From: Tritrichomonas musculus
Lineage: Eukaryota; Parabasalia; Tritrichomonadida; Tritrichomonadidae
Length of the DNA: 64,000 nt
Direction: 5' to 3'
NCBI GenBank assembly: GCA_039105265.1
Contig: JAPFFF010000003.1
Location: 2,418,001-2,482,000, forward strand
This document shows positions 18,335-28,200 of the stretch, in pieces; the first letter of the stretch is position 1, and each line of letters opens with the position of its first letter. The position numbers and the translations under genes were made by a program. The notes under the pieces are model-generated. The model was not told the DNA's origin, did not search any database, and saw nothing but the letters and a program-made list of their open reading frames with translations.

Positions 18335-18862
18335 TTATATGCCACATTCCTTGATAAACCTACCATAATCCTTGCTTAGATCGGCACAATTAGGATGTTT
18401 CGACTTAATTCTAGTATCTATTTCTTCAATCAAAAAGCCTGCGTCATATTGGAACATCTGATGATATTCAATCTCTTTACCATCCTTAGTTGTAAATTTC
18501 TTTGGTTCCCTTACAATAACTACGTCCTGTATCTTGTTTTTTCCGTTCTTTGCTGTGTCGATTGAGTAGTGGCTTCCCTTCTTGTTAAAGCATAGATATA
18601 CCTTTTCGCAGTCAAATAATTCACACAATTCTTTGTATAGAAACTGTTGATTCTTATAAATTGAGACGACTAAGGGCCTGCAAACTATTCTATTGGCGTT
18701 AAATTTGTCAGGAAAGAGATACTCTTTGTCGATGATGATGTAGAATTCGTAGGCTGAATCGATGGTGGGGTCCTTCTCTTTGTGGGCCTCAATATATTCC
18801 TCCAATTTATCACACAATTTATTGACAGATAAATAAAGTGGCTTTGTGTTTGTCATTTGCAT
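18335..18862 (-). CDS. Unknown terminus-proximal protein (175 aa)
   Basis: Last gene before the right end of element B. The middle (EFYIIIDKEYLFPDKF, then CRPLVVSI) resembles a stretch of the protein at 42027-42479 in element D (KLIVYLDSKIYPIEFG, then RPLLVID), so the two are probably related. A looser resemblance to the protein at 3110-3589 is possible. No catalytic motif is evident. The first two Met codons (MQM) leave the start uncertain by two residues. Confidence 0.55.
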   Translation of the reverse strand: MQMTNTKPLYLSVNKLCDKLEEYIEAHKEKDPTIDSAYEFYIIIDKEYLFPDKFNANRIVCRPLVVSIYKNQQFLYKELCELFDCEKVYLCFNKKGSHYSIDTAKNGKNKIQDVVIVREPKKFTTKDGKEIEYHQMFQYDAGFLIEEIDTRIKSKHPNCADLSKDYGRFIKECGI

Positions 18863-19230
18863 TGGGGATAAAAATTATTTGTTTCAAAAAAAGTTTCAAA
18901 AAAGTTGATTTCAATAATTTTAAAAATCATAAATTGTATACAAAAATTTTATTTATACCTTTTTTCATATCACATGTCATACAAAAATTTTATCAAAATT
19001 ATGTTCATTTCACCACTTTCCATCCATTGAAAGACCTTAATTGAGGCAATTTTTTGACACAAAAAGGTGAATGCAAAATGCCCTATAGTGATAGGGGGTT
19101 TTCTGACAACACTCTGGAGGTCAAAAAAGGGCTAAAATTGGGTAGTTGGAGACCAAAAAAGTGCCAAAATTAGGGGTGTTTGAGGGGATTGAAGACCGGA
19201 GGTCTGAAATCACCGCAAACGTATACTACT
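18863..19230. other. Right terminal region of element B, non-coding
   Basis: No gene seen. The first part is AT-rich. From about 19046 the composition changes to a G-rich tract with repeated GGTCAAAAAAG/GACCAAAAAAG phrases, then ATTGAAGACCGGAGGTCT, a short palindrome. It closes with GTATACTACT at 19221-19230. This is likely the right terminal repeat, but the left partner is not in the window. Confidence 0.5.
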
Positions 19231-19760
19231 AAAATATATCAACAAATAATAATTTTCTTTTTTAACAAATACTATATATATATATATATTGCATCAATAC
19301 ATTTATAAAAAATAAAATAGCTAAGATCTTTTCTATGAATAAATTGAAACTCATTTGCATTATTCAATCAATATCAAATTCGAGTCTTAAAAAATTGATA
19401 TTGATTTTAATTTAAATAATAATTTCAATATATAATTTATTAAGATAAGATATGTTTTTGTAGCGGGACATTTGACATGAGTTATAAAATTTTTGGCACT
19501 TTTTCATTTGTTTTCGGAAATAAAATGCGCCAATTTGATTTTCCCGCCTAAATGCAATACGTTTTATTATCGATTATGCATTCCCCGCCTTATGCAATTT
19601 GTATTGATCACTGTTTTCACTTCATTTTTAACTATTGTCTGATCACCAATAGTTATTATAAATCAGCTTTATTTTAATGTTTCAAGAAGTAATAATTAAT
19701 TGATATTGTAAATTTTCTCAATTTAAGTTATGACAGTTTGAAGGACGCCTGGCTTCAAAG
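19231..19760. other. Host AT-rich intergenic DNA
   Basis: No gene detected. It contains a short run of TA dinucleotides at about 19273-19290 and several long A/T tracts. It separates the end of element B from the small host gene at 19761. Confidence 0.5.
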
Positions 19761-20045
19761 ATGGGTTTTCTTTTCAGTATTTTATTAATCTTGATTTTGT
19801 TCTCCTTTTACTTAGTTATTAAACAAATTAAGAAGATTACTTCTTCTACAAGTTCAAAGTATTCTTTTTGTCGTTCTTTTCCATGCGCAATCAATCAGAT
19901 TTGTCACTTCTCAGAAAAGACAAACTATTTAGCAACACTTTGTCTTAGATTATTCAATACAACGTTCCCCTCGAGCTACAGCCGCTTTTGTCACTCTCAT
20001 CGAAATGATATCTTTTTAAACAGAAGAAGAAAGATTAGATGTTAA
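19761..20045 (+). CDS. Small host membrane protein, source of the satellite (94 aa)
   Basis: A 94-residue frame with a strongly hydrophobic N-terminus (LFSILLILILFSFYLVI) followed by Lys-rich residues, i.e. a signal anchor or type II membrane segment. The rest is Cys-, Ser- and Phe-rich with no domain I recognise. From about residue 31 onward the DNA is the first copy of the 367-bp satellite. Downstream, a second frame (VKRLKKIAFDTFI, then NNMIVY) ends at TAATAAA, which looks like a trichomonad stop plus polyadenylation signal. The original gene may therefore have run on in that frame, and this copy may be altered. Confidence 0.4.
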   Translation: MGFLFSILLILILFSFYLVIKQIKKITSSTSSKYSFCRSFPCAINQICHFSEKTNYLATLCLRLFNTTFPSSYSRFCHSHRNDIFLNRRRKIRC

Positions 20046-22411
20046 AAGACTAAAGAAGATAGCTTTTGATACGTTTATATTAAATAATATGATCGTTTAC
20101 TAATAAAGAAATTACGTAATCACAATTTTTGATAATCAAACAGCAACTCGGAGGATTCCTCAGAGAGATTCAGCACGTTCTATGATGTTCTATGATGTTC
20201 CTGATGCTTCTACCGTAAATACAAAGTATCCTTTTTGTCGTTCTTTTCCATGCGCATTCCATCAGAGTTGTCACTTCTCAGAAAAGACAAACTATTTAGC
20301 AACACTTTGTCTTAGATTATTCAATACAACGTTCCCCTCGAGCTACAGCCGCTTTTGTCACTCTCATCGAAATGATATCTTTTTAAACAGAAGAAGAAAG
20401 ATTAGATGTTAAAAGACTAAAGAAGATAGCTTTTGATACGTTTATATTAAATAATATGATCGTTTACTAATAAAGAAATTACGTAATCACAATTTTCGAT
20501 AATCAAACAGCAACTCGGAGGATTCCTCAGAGAGATTCAGCACGTTCTATGATGTTCTATGATGTTCCTGATGCTTCTACCGTAAATACAAAGTATCCTT
20601 TTTGTCGTTCTTTTCCATGCGCATTCCATCAGAGTTGTCGCTTCTCAGAAAAGACAATAATTTAGCAACACTTTGTCTTAGATTATTCAATACAACGTTC
20701 CCTTCGAGCTACAGCCGCTTTTGTCACTCTCATCGAAATGATATCTTTTTACACAGAAGAAGAAAGATTGGATGTTAAAAGACTAAAGAAGATAGCTTTT
20801 GATACGTTTATATTTAATAATATGATCGTTTACTAATAAAGAAATTACGCAACCACAATTTTTGATAATCAAACAGCAACTCGGAGGATTCCTCAGAGAG
20901 ATTCAGCACGTTCTATGATGTTCTATGATGTTCCTGATGCTTCTACCGTAAATACAAAGTATCCTTTTTGTCGTTCTTTTCCATGCGCATTCCATCAGAG
21001 TTGTCACTTCTCAGAAAAGACAAACTATTTAGCAACACTTTGTCTTAGATTATTCAATACAACGTTCCCCTCGAGCTACAGCCGCTTTTGTCACTCTCAT
21101 CGAAATGATATCTTTTTACACAGAAGAAGAAAGATTGGATGTTAAAAGACTAAAGAAGATAGCTTTTGATACGTTTATATTTAATAATATGATCGTTTAC
21201 TAATAAAGAAATTACGCAACCACAATTTTTGATAATCAAACAGCAACTCGGAGGATTCCTCAGAGAGATTCAGCACGTTCTATGATGTTCTATGATGTTC
21301 CTGATGCTTCTACCGTAAATACAAAGTATCCTTTTTGTCGTTCTTTTCCATGCGCATTCCATCAGAGTTGTCACTTCTCAGAAAAGACAAACTATTTAGC
21401 AACACTTTGTCTTAGATTATTCAATACAACGTTCCCCTCGAGCTACAGCCGCTTTTGTCACTCTCATCGAAATGATATCTTTTTAAACAGAAGAAGAAAG
21501 ATTAGATGTTAAAAGACTAAAGAAGATAGCTTTTGATACGTTTATATTTAATAATATGATCGTTTACTAATAAAGAAATTACGCAACCACAATTTTTGAT
21601 AATCAAACAGCAACTCGGAGGATTCCTCAGAGAGATTCAGCACGTTCTATGATGTTCTATGATGTTCCTGATGCTTCTACCGTAAATACAAAGTATCCTT
21701 TTTGTCGTTCTTTTCCATGCGCATTCCATCAGAGTTGTCACTTCTCAGAAAAGACAAACTATTTAGCAACACTTTGTCTTAGATTATTCAATACAACGTT
21801 CCCTTCGAGCTACAGCCGCTTTTGTCACTCTCATCGAAATGATATCTTTTTAAACAGAAGAAGAAAGATTAGATGTTAAAAGACTAAAGAAGATAGCTTT
21901 TGATACGTTTATATTAAATAATATGATCGTTTACTAATAAAGAAATTACGTAATCACAATTTTCGATAATCAAACAGCAACTCGGAGGATTCCTCAGAGA
22001 GATTCAGCACGTTCTATGATGTTCTATGATGTTCCTGATGCTTCTACCGTAAATACAAAGTATCCTTTTTGTCGTTCTTTTCCATGCGCATTCCATCAGA
22101 GTTGTCGCTTCTCAGAAAAGACAATAATTTAGCAACACTTTGTCTTAGATTATTCAATACAACGTTCCCCTCGAGCTACAGCCGCTTTTGTCACTCTCAT
22201 CGAAATGATATATTATATGTTAAAAGACTAAAGAAGATAGCTTTTGATACGTTTATATTTAATAATATGATCGTTTACTAATAAAGAAATTACGTAATCA
22301 CAATTTTCGATAATCAAACAGCAACTCGGAGGATTCCTCAGAGAGATTCAGCACGTTCTATGATGTTCTATGATGTTCCTGATGCTTCTACCGTAAATAC
22401 AAAGTATCCTT
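19853..22411 (+). repeat. Tandem satellite, unit about 367 bp, seven copies
   Basis: Seven head-to-tail copies. The phrase TTCTACCGTAAATAC recurs at 20207, 20575, 20941, 21308, 21675, 22042 and 22386. Most spacings are 366-368 bp; the last full copy is about 344 bp because of an internal deletion. Copies differ by only a few bases. Each unit contains the tail of the small membrane-protein gene, a TAATAAA signal and a doubled TCTATGATGT. Each full-length copy also spells a similar 76-residue frame, which I regard as a by-product. The array stops inside an integrase fragment at about 22411. Confidence 0.85.
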
Positions 22412-22843
22412 TTTGTCGTTCATCAACTGTAATACATCATTGGACAAGTAAGCAGCATCCTGGTCTGATGTTATCGAATAGACATCTGGCTCGTCCTCAA
22501 AAAATTTATTTAATGCCTTGACTACCTCTTTTGCACCTTTCCCCTTCATTGGATAACAATATGCTTTTCTTGTGTTAATATTAATTAGCATCAAATAGTT
22601 GAGACCATCCTTTGTCTTATCATTGATGAATGTGTCCATTTGATATCCGCCAGAGTGTTTAGAATAGATATTCATAAACTTAGCTTTAGGTACCTTAACA
22701 TCATGTACTATCTTCCTTAAATAATCTAATGCGGCTTCTTCTGTGAATCCATATCGTTTTGCGAGTGGAACAAATTTAGAGGCAGATCTCCAAGGAAAAA
22801 AAGAATGAAGCTCATTAATTGTCTTAAAATGCTTTTTGTTCAT
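22411..22843 (-). pseudogene. Integrase, fragment ending at the satellite
   Basis: N-terminal part of a Polinton integrase closely related to the one at 57523-58620. It shows KFMNIYSKHSGGYQMDTFI (D: KFMHIYSKLPHAFQMDTFI), the strand YLMLININTRKAYCY, and the second acidic block ITSDQDAAYLSNDVL. The fragment ends where the satellite begins. The gene is not whole. Its start lies 11 bp from the stop of the gene at 22855, as in D, where the integrase and its upstream neighbour are also adjacent. Confidence 0.8.
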
Positions 22844-22854
22844 TTAAATTAGTC

Positions 22855-24114
22855 TTAAATGTAAAGCATCTTCTTATTGAATGGCATGAATTGCATCTCA
22901 ATATAAAATGTTTCATTATTTGGTATCTTTACTGGTATCTGATTATGACGCCCTGAATAAAACTCTATCCAAAATCGTTGATCAGTTGAGTTTAGCTTGA
23001 AGTACTTGATTGGGTTAAATATAACTTTACTATTCCCTAAATATCCTTTTGATGATTGTTCTGCTATTGATGAATATATTTTACAGCTAACTCTATCCCA
23101 AACATCTTCGAATATTATTTCTCTCATCCATTTACCTTCATATCTAATAGTATTCCCATTTTTGTCTTCAATCGGATTCTCTAAGTCCATGTATTTGTTT
23201 GGATTATTTTGAAAAGGTTCATAACCAACATTCATAACATCAACAAAATCATAAATAGCATTAATAGAATTATCTTGTATTCCATTTTTAAAAGGTCTTA
23301 TACGAAAGCTGATTGATAGGTCAATATAAAAAGGATTATTTTCATCTTCATTCCACATCGAATACATTATTTCAATAAATTTCTTTTTATCATAATCATA
23401 ATATCCGTCCATACCAACATCCCTTAAATTAAAAACAGGTTGTCCAACTAATTTTTTTGATTCCTCTAATTCATCAATTTTTCTTCTTAAATCCCAGCTT
23501 TCATTTATTAAATTTTGCTTCTGAAGTGTTTTTTGTGCGATTTCATCTAAGTTCGTACTATTTGCTATTTCGATATCAAGTTGTAGTGTTTCATCCATTT
23601 TCTTATTGATTTCTTCTTCTAATTTCTCTTTTTGTTTATCAATAGATGAATGAAGAAATTTATTTAATGCAATTGGAGCAACATTATATTTTTCAAATTC
23701 AGGTCCCAAGAAATACCTCAAATCACTTAATATTTCCCTTAAATCTTTTTCTGTAGGAATCCAAGAAATTACATCATAAAATAATTCTGATTTCCTATCA
23801 TTTGGAATAGATAAATAAAGATCATCATATGTTTGATTTGGGTTGTTTAGCTTTAAGTCATCATAATCTTTTTTATAATACTTTCTGATTCCTATTGTAT
23901 ATGATATTTTTCTTCTTCTACTATTTGTCCATATATTTCTTACGCCTATTATTGATTCCCCTCTATTTGAAGTAACCCAATCTTGTGGATAATTAAAATA
24001 AAAGCGATTTGGTCTTGTTTCATCTCGTTCCCCATCTTCTAAAAAGTAAGCATATTCAATTGGAATAGGTGTTGGTTCTTCTGTAGGATTAAATGTTAGA
24101 TACATTTTAACCAT
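22855..24114 (-). CDS. Conserved integrase-neighbour protein, possible minor structural protein (419 aa)
   Basis: The start is taken at 24114 (MVKMYLTFN); a longer frame from 24159 has no similarity support. It is homologous to the protein at 58647-59876: the N-terminal RFYFNYPQDWVTSNRGESI (D: RIYFNYPPEWRTSDVGEKI), then IIGVRN, and C-terminally PIKYFKLNSTDQRFWIEFY (D: PIKYYKLNDNDDKFWIELY). The middle has a coiled coil (EKLEEEINKKMDETLQLD). The C-terminal strand pattern recalls jelly-roll capsid proteins, but this is not proven. Both copies lie between the integrase and the element end. Confidence 0.65.
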   Translation of the reverse strand: MVKMYLTFNPTEEPTPIPIEYAYFLEDGERDETRPNRFYFNYPQDWVTSNRGESIIGVRNIWTNSRRRKISYTIGIRKYYKKDYDDLKLNNPNQTYDDLYLSIPNDRKSELFYDVISWIPTEKDLREILSDLRYFLGPEFEKYNVAPIALNKFLHSSIDKQKEKLEEEINKKMDETLQLDIEIANSTNLDEIAQKTLQKQNLINESWDLRRKIDELEESKKLVGQPVFNLRDVGMDGYYDYDKKKFIEIMYSMWNEDENNPFYIDLSISFRIRPFKNGIQDNSINAIYDFVDVMNVGYEPFQNNPNKYMDLENPIEDKNGNTIRYEGKWMREIIFEDVWDRVSCKIYSSIAEQSSKGYLGNSKVIFNPIKYFKLNSTDQRFWIEFYSGRHNQIPVKIPNNETFYIEMQFMPFNKKMLYI

Positions 24115-24171
24115 AATAAAACTCCTATATCTCAATATTTTTTCGGGTGTAGAATTCAAAAACTACTCCAT

Positions 24172-24769
24172 ACCTTTAAATCTGATGGTGTGGTCATTTG
24201 TATAGAAATATTGAAAAACGACAATGTACTTGAACTTGAGGGACGGGGGTGGGAAGTTAGCTAATGTAGATAGGGTGTACTTACGATAGGTTTTTCAGTA
24301 GGTATTTGGCAAACAAAATAATACTAACACTTTTTACTCAAATATCTTATGGTGCTCATCAAAACATCTATATCGTGGTGCATCTTTTTCTCTTTCCCTA
24401 TCATAATCATTATTGTATTTCAAAACTGCTGCACGCCTAAATTTAGCATATCTAAAACCACTAAATTTGTTTCTTTCGTCCAAAACTTCAATTATAACAT
24501 ATCCATTAGAATCACATGTCCTGATGTCTTTAAAGGAATCATAAACTTGTTGGGTTTCACGAGAAGTATAAATAGGATTTCTTAGAGTAAACTGTTTATA
24601 TTGGGTCATAATCTTTAAATCTGATGGTGTAGTCATTTGTATATTGTTGTATAAAAAATTAATAGAAATTTAAAAATGTGACAGTGTACTTGAACTTGAG
24701 GGACGGGGGTGGGAAGTTAGCTAATGTAGATAGGGTATACTTACGATAGGTTTTTCAGTAGGTATTTGG
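24172..24769. repeat. Direct duplication near the end of C1
   Basis: About 135-165 bp occur twice in the same orientation, at about 24172-24309 and 24602-24769. Both copies carry TTAAATCTGATGGTGT, the tract TACTTGAACTTGAGGGACGG and CAGTAGGTATTTGG. The duplicated piece includes the start region of the 100-residue gene (MTTPSDLK), so one gene and a spare start lie in a roughly 430-bp tandem duplication. Confidence 0.75.
24334..24636 (-). CDS. Small unknown Polinton protein (100 aa)
   Basis: A 100-residue charged protein between the two copies of the direct duplication and upstream of the 419-residue gene on the same strand. It is rich in Arg, Asp and Tyr (YNNDYDREREKDAPRYRC) and has no membrane segment. 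A second ATG at 24609 is possible. No relative was recognised in the other elements. Confidence 0.45.
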   Translation of the reverse strand: MTTPSDLKIMTQYKQFTLRNPIYTSRETQQVYDSFKDIRTCDSNGYVIIEVLDERNKFSGFRYAKFRRAAVLKYNNDYDREREKDAPRYRCFDEHHKIFE

Positions 24770-24864
24770 CCGGATAGCGAGGCCCAAGCGAAGGCGTACC
24801 TGAGCTTGGTGGCGAGCAGGTTAGGATGGAATGAAGAATGAATCCCAGCCTAACGTTAACTACT

Positions 24865-26983
24865 CCAATCGAAGAGATAGAGATAAAATTATGGACGTCC
24901 AACATATCTGTTTTTGTTTGTCTGAACACTTCTATCAAGTCTCGATTAAATTTCTCTACTCCTTTCATCAAAACAATACAGTCGAGCTTGCAATAATAGA
25001 TGGCATATTTCATGATGTCTATCTGGAGATTTTCATAAGCGCCACAATTTATTGCATTATCGATAAGCTGTTTCCAGTCTTGTTTTATTTGTTGAAGTGT
25101 TTTTTTGTCTTTATTTTCGAGATAATATTGTAGTTGGAATTCTAGTGCTGAGACTTCTTTTCGTTTGATATTTTTTTCTGTGTATATTTTATATGTCATT
25201 ACTTCTTTGTGGACGGGTAGTTGGAACATTTTAGCGAAGGAAGATAGGGCAGCAGGTATCAAAGAGTAGCTATTTCGGAAGGTTAATCTTTTGTTTATTT
25301 TATATTTTGTCATGACAATTTGAAGAATTGTACCGTTCCTTTCAGTTATTTGGACGTCCCATCCAGGGGTGTTGATGAAGAAGCAGGCATCATATTTTAG
25401 ATTATGAAAGTATGTCATAGAATTATTTTCCAAAGATTTTAATAATCTCTCGGCTATATTATCCCCCTCAAAAACCATTTTATGTATCAATTCTTTTGTT
25501 CTATATACTGTAATGTTAAGATATGGTTTATGGGGAGATAATGTTGTATCGGTCTCAAAATCAGAGTAGTATATCTTTGACCACTCCCTCTCTTTTTTCA
25601 TAACAGACGAATCTATTTTTTGACAGCAAAGGGAAGGGTCATAATTTAAATCTTGATAATCTGCTAGATGACTGTTATATTCATTTGTGGCCAAAATATC
25701 CATCTCGCAAGATTTTATTTCTCTGAACATGCCTTCTTTAAATAGCTTTCGAAGGACTGTTATCAGCTTTGTATTTCCCACGGGTTTGTTAATCATGTAA
25801 TGATTTTTGTATAATAACAGGTCTACAGTCCTGTTAAAAGCTTTAGCCCAGGCTTTCTTTCGGGTATCTATTTTGATTTGCTGTTGGTCTCTCGTGGCAT
25901 ATTTTTCATCAATCCTCCTGACAATAAAATAGCATTTAAAATATTTGGCAATATCATAGATTAAAGTATTTGGTACCATCCTTGTTTTCACCATGGAACG
26001 TAGATGATTTATCTCTTCCTCTGAGAAAACCGTCTGAGAAAACATGCATAGACCAGGCAATTATCTTGATAATTTTTCTTCTCCACAGACTTAAATATTT
26101 GATATATAGTCAAATCAATATCAGAAAGATTGATATATGGAAAGAATCCTCCGTCTGGTTTTTCTCTATAATCTTCATCAATTTCTACTTCTTCTTCATA
26201 TAGCTTCCCTTTACTAGTTTGTTTATTGATTGTGAAGACGGTTTGTTTGCCTTTCTTTTTGTTTTGAATGAAGAGTAATTGATATTTTGCTGGGATAAAT
26301 ACATTACCAATCCAAGGATTATTATCAGAACAATCATCATTTAAATCTATTGTACCGGAGATATGACCAATAGTTGTGTCGATATTTCGTGCCGATGAGA
26401 TGGTATGCCACTTATATTCCTCCCCATCTAACGACTCACTTTTTACTACCACGTTCTTTTTATTCTTCTTGTGAAGCTGCCTTAGAGTTTCAGTAAATGC
26501 CATCCTGGTATCTTCATCATCTCCAATAACTATTTCGAATGAAATTTCTTGATTGGCTTTCATCATAAATTCCTTCATCTGCTTCTTAAATTTTGGCTTA
26601 TCTTTAATATTTTTGACTCTTTCCTTGTACTCTTTTCTGGCTTCGGTCTTAGCTGCAGAATACAAATCGACCGAAATATTTAATATATCCCTTTCTGCTC
26701 TGGCATTATTTTTGATGCTTTGTTTGTATTCTCTTCGCGATGCCTTTTCTTTTTGTCTGGTATTCTTTTGCCTGCGCAGATTGTTAAACAACTTATCATC
26801 ACTTTCATTAAATGCCTTGATATAATCCTTCACTTTCAAGCCTCTTTTGTTTATTTTCATTTTGGAGATATTTTGTCTGAGCTCTTCTCGGAGTTTTTTT
26901 ACGGTTTGTTTCCCTTTACCATAAAATCCAGGGAGGGATAAAATTTGCTTCTTGGATAGTTTGGAAATGAGCTGGTTGTCCAT
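24865..26983 (-). pseudogene. Protein-primed DNA polymerase B of C2, N-terminal part, broken
   Basis: Matches the N-terminal 700 residues of the polymerase at 38498-41962: a charged N-terminus, the block GGFFPYINLSDIDLTIYQI (D: GAFFPYVNLIPSLDLTRYQI), NYQDNCLVYAC, then exonuclease motifs YSDFETDTTLSPHKPYL, YFHNLKYDACFF and YYCKLDC. Similarity stops after FISISSIG at the terminus of C1, so the palm domain is absent here. Besides that insertion the gene looks broken, with about one break. Lys-rich helices in the first 130 residues are peculiar to this copy. Confidence 0.8.
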
Positions 26984-27079
26984 TTTACAATAAAATTAAA
27001 AAGTGATAAAAAAATATCACGCGACAAAAAAATGCTTCGGCTCAAAAATGAGCAAAAAAAACTGTAAAAATCATCCAGG

Positions 27080-27114
27080 GGTGAACGGGTGAATTTTCAC
27101 CTCCAACTTCACCT
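27080..27114. repeat. Left arm of a 35-bp inverted repeat
   Basis: GGTGAACGGGTGAATTTTCA begins this arm, which pairs with the reverse complement of 28166-28200 with a single mismatch. Similarity continues a few more bases to about 40 bp. The two arms bracket the gene at 27120-28130 almost exactly. Confidence 0.85.
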
Positions 27115-27119
27115 CTCAT

Positions 27120-28130
27120 TTATTTTCTATTTACATACATGGTTCTATGGACATTTGATATTGTGAACAGCCCCGTTTCTTCAATTTTTCTCTTCAATTC
27201 ATCGAATGTTAAATTGATTTTAAAAGTGGATTTATACTTGGTTTGGACATCTTTTAACAAAAATCTATCTATCGAAGGATAATTTTTGAGTAAAAACTCT
27301 TTCATATTATATCTGTTTTCATCAGGCATTTCTATGTATTGTTTATCAATCTCTTGCTGTTCTCTTTGCTCTTCTCTCATCCTCTCTATTTGAAAGAGGC
27401 TATAATTGTATTTTCTCCTTGCTGCATCACATTTTGAGCATGATTTATTGGTTTGGGCATTGTTATTGGCTATCATACCGTTGAGTCGTATAATATTTTC
27501 AGAAGCTTCTTTGACACTACATTTATCAATAAATCCGAATGAAAAGTCATCGGGATTATCACACAACAAGGCATCTGCCGGATAAACATTATATGGCTGT
27601 CCAAATTTATCTTTTCTAATGATACTTAGCGCAGTCATGAGAGCAAAAGATATGAATGATTGGTAGTGCAGGTACTCGTCTGAATTATATATATCGACCA
27701 CATTACCGTATATTTTATCACACTTTTCGTTTATAGAATTGTGATTACAATGATAGCCTATCATGTCATAATTTACTTTTCGAATGAATTTTTTTATTTC
27801 CGATGAGTCTGTCTTCAACTCCATAATTTGTTGGAAAATAGGCACATCTGGCTTGCTCTGTGTGATGTCGTTTAATTTTGGCAGGGAATGAAATATTGTA
27901 AAAATATCACGGATGAGATTTGTATTTGTTTCGACATTTAGCTTATATTTTACCGGGTCGTAGTTATCATTCAGCAAATCATTTTTCAATTCCATCTTCT
28001 TCTGTTCAAAGTTCATATTATAGAATTCAGACACTTCTTTTGAAAAACTACATTCGGTCAAAGAGTTGTCTTGGGCAAGAGTAATGGCTGTAATGCTGGT
28101 TTGATTTGTTGTTGCGGGGAGGAGGGTCAT
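27120..28130 (-). CDS. Unknown protein bounded by inverted repeats (336 aa)
   Basis: A 336-residue protein lying between a pair of 35-40 bp inverted repeats. The N-terminal 230 residues are helical with no recognised motif. Four cysteines around residues 120-235 (YHCNHN, CSKCDAAR) could bind a metal, and a coiled-coil-like segment follows (ERMREEQREQQEIDKQY). The C-terminal 70 residues (YPSIDRFLLKDVQTKYK, LTFDELKRKIEETGLF) look like a winged-helix DNA-binding fold, a guess from pattern. No counterpart exists in the other elements here, so it may be cargo rather than a core gene. Confidence 0.55.
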   Translation of the reverse strand: MTLLPATTNQTSITAITLAQDNSLTECSFSKEVSEFYNMNFEQKKMELKNDLLNDNYDPVKYKLNVETNTNLIRDIFTIFHSLPKLNDITQSKPDVPIFQQIMELKTDSSEIKKFIRKVNYDMIGYHCNHNSINEKCDKIYGNVVDIYNSDEYLHYQSFISFALMTALSIIRKDKFGQPYNVYPADALLCDNPDDFSFGFIDKCSVKEASENIIRLNGMIANNNAQTNKSCSKCDAARRKYNYSLFQIERMREEQREQQEIDKQYIEMPDENRYNMKEFLLKNYPSIDRFLLKDVQTKYKSTFKINLTFDELKRKIEETGLFTISNVHRTMYVNRK

Positions 28131-28165
28131 TTGGCCTAAAAATAAAAAATTGGAAAAAAAATGAA

Positions 28166-28200
28166 AGGTGAAGTTGGAGGTGAGAATTCACCCGTTCACC
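28166..28200. repeat. Right arm of a 35-bp inverted repeat
   Basis: AGGTGAAGTTGGAGGTGAGA begins this arm, the partner of 27080-27114. It lies 35 bp upstream of the start codon of the enclosed gene, with A-rich sequence between. Confidence 0.85.

Larger units (their letters stand above)
4025..19230. mobile_element. Polinton/Maverick element B, interrupted by element A
   Basis: About 15.2 kb of a Polinton whose left part, including the start of its polymerase gene, must lie beyond element A. Parts in order: polymerase B, integrase, small basic protein, conserved unknown, fibre-like protein, small remnant, jelly-roll protein, major capsid protein, two small proteins, ATPase, three unknowns, right terminus. 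The right end is placed at 19230, where the sequence ends in GTATACTACT before AT-rich host DNA. Several genes are open, but about three are broken in addition to the insertion by A, so the copy looks older than D. Confidence 0.75.
22411..24864. mobile_element. Polinton/Maverick fragment C1, right end
   Basis: About 2.45 kb of a Polinton: part of an integrase gene, a conserved 419-residue protein, a 100-residue protein and a terminal region with a direct duplication. It stops at the satellite on the left. On the right it ends in CGTTAACTACT at 24864, followed at once by polymerase coding sequence of element C2. It therefore reads as the right end of an element inserted into C2. The order integrase, then the 419-residue protein, then the terminus matches element D. 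Confidence 0.65.

Noticed and set aside
20182-21879. Repeated 76-residue frames in the satellite
   Set aside because: Each spans a unit border and reads the same satellite DNA. The gene end with the polyadenylation signal is in another frame, so these look like by-products of the array.
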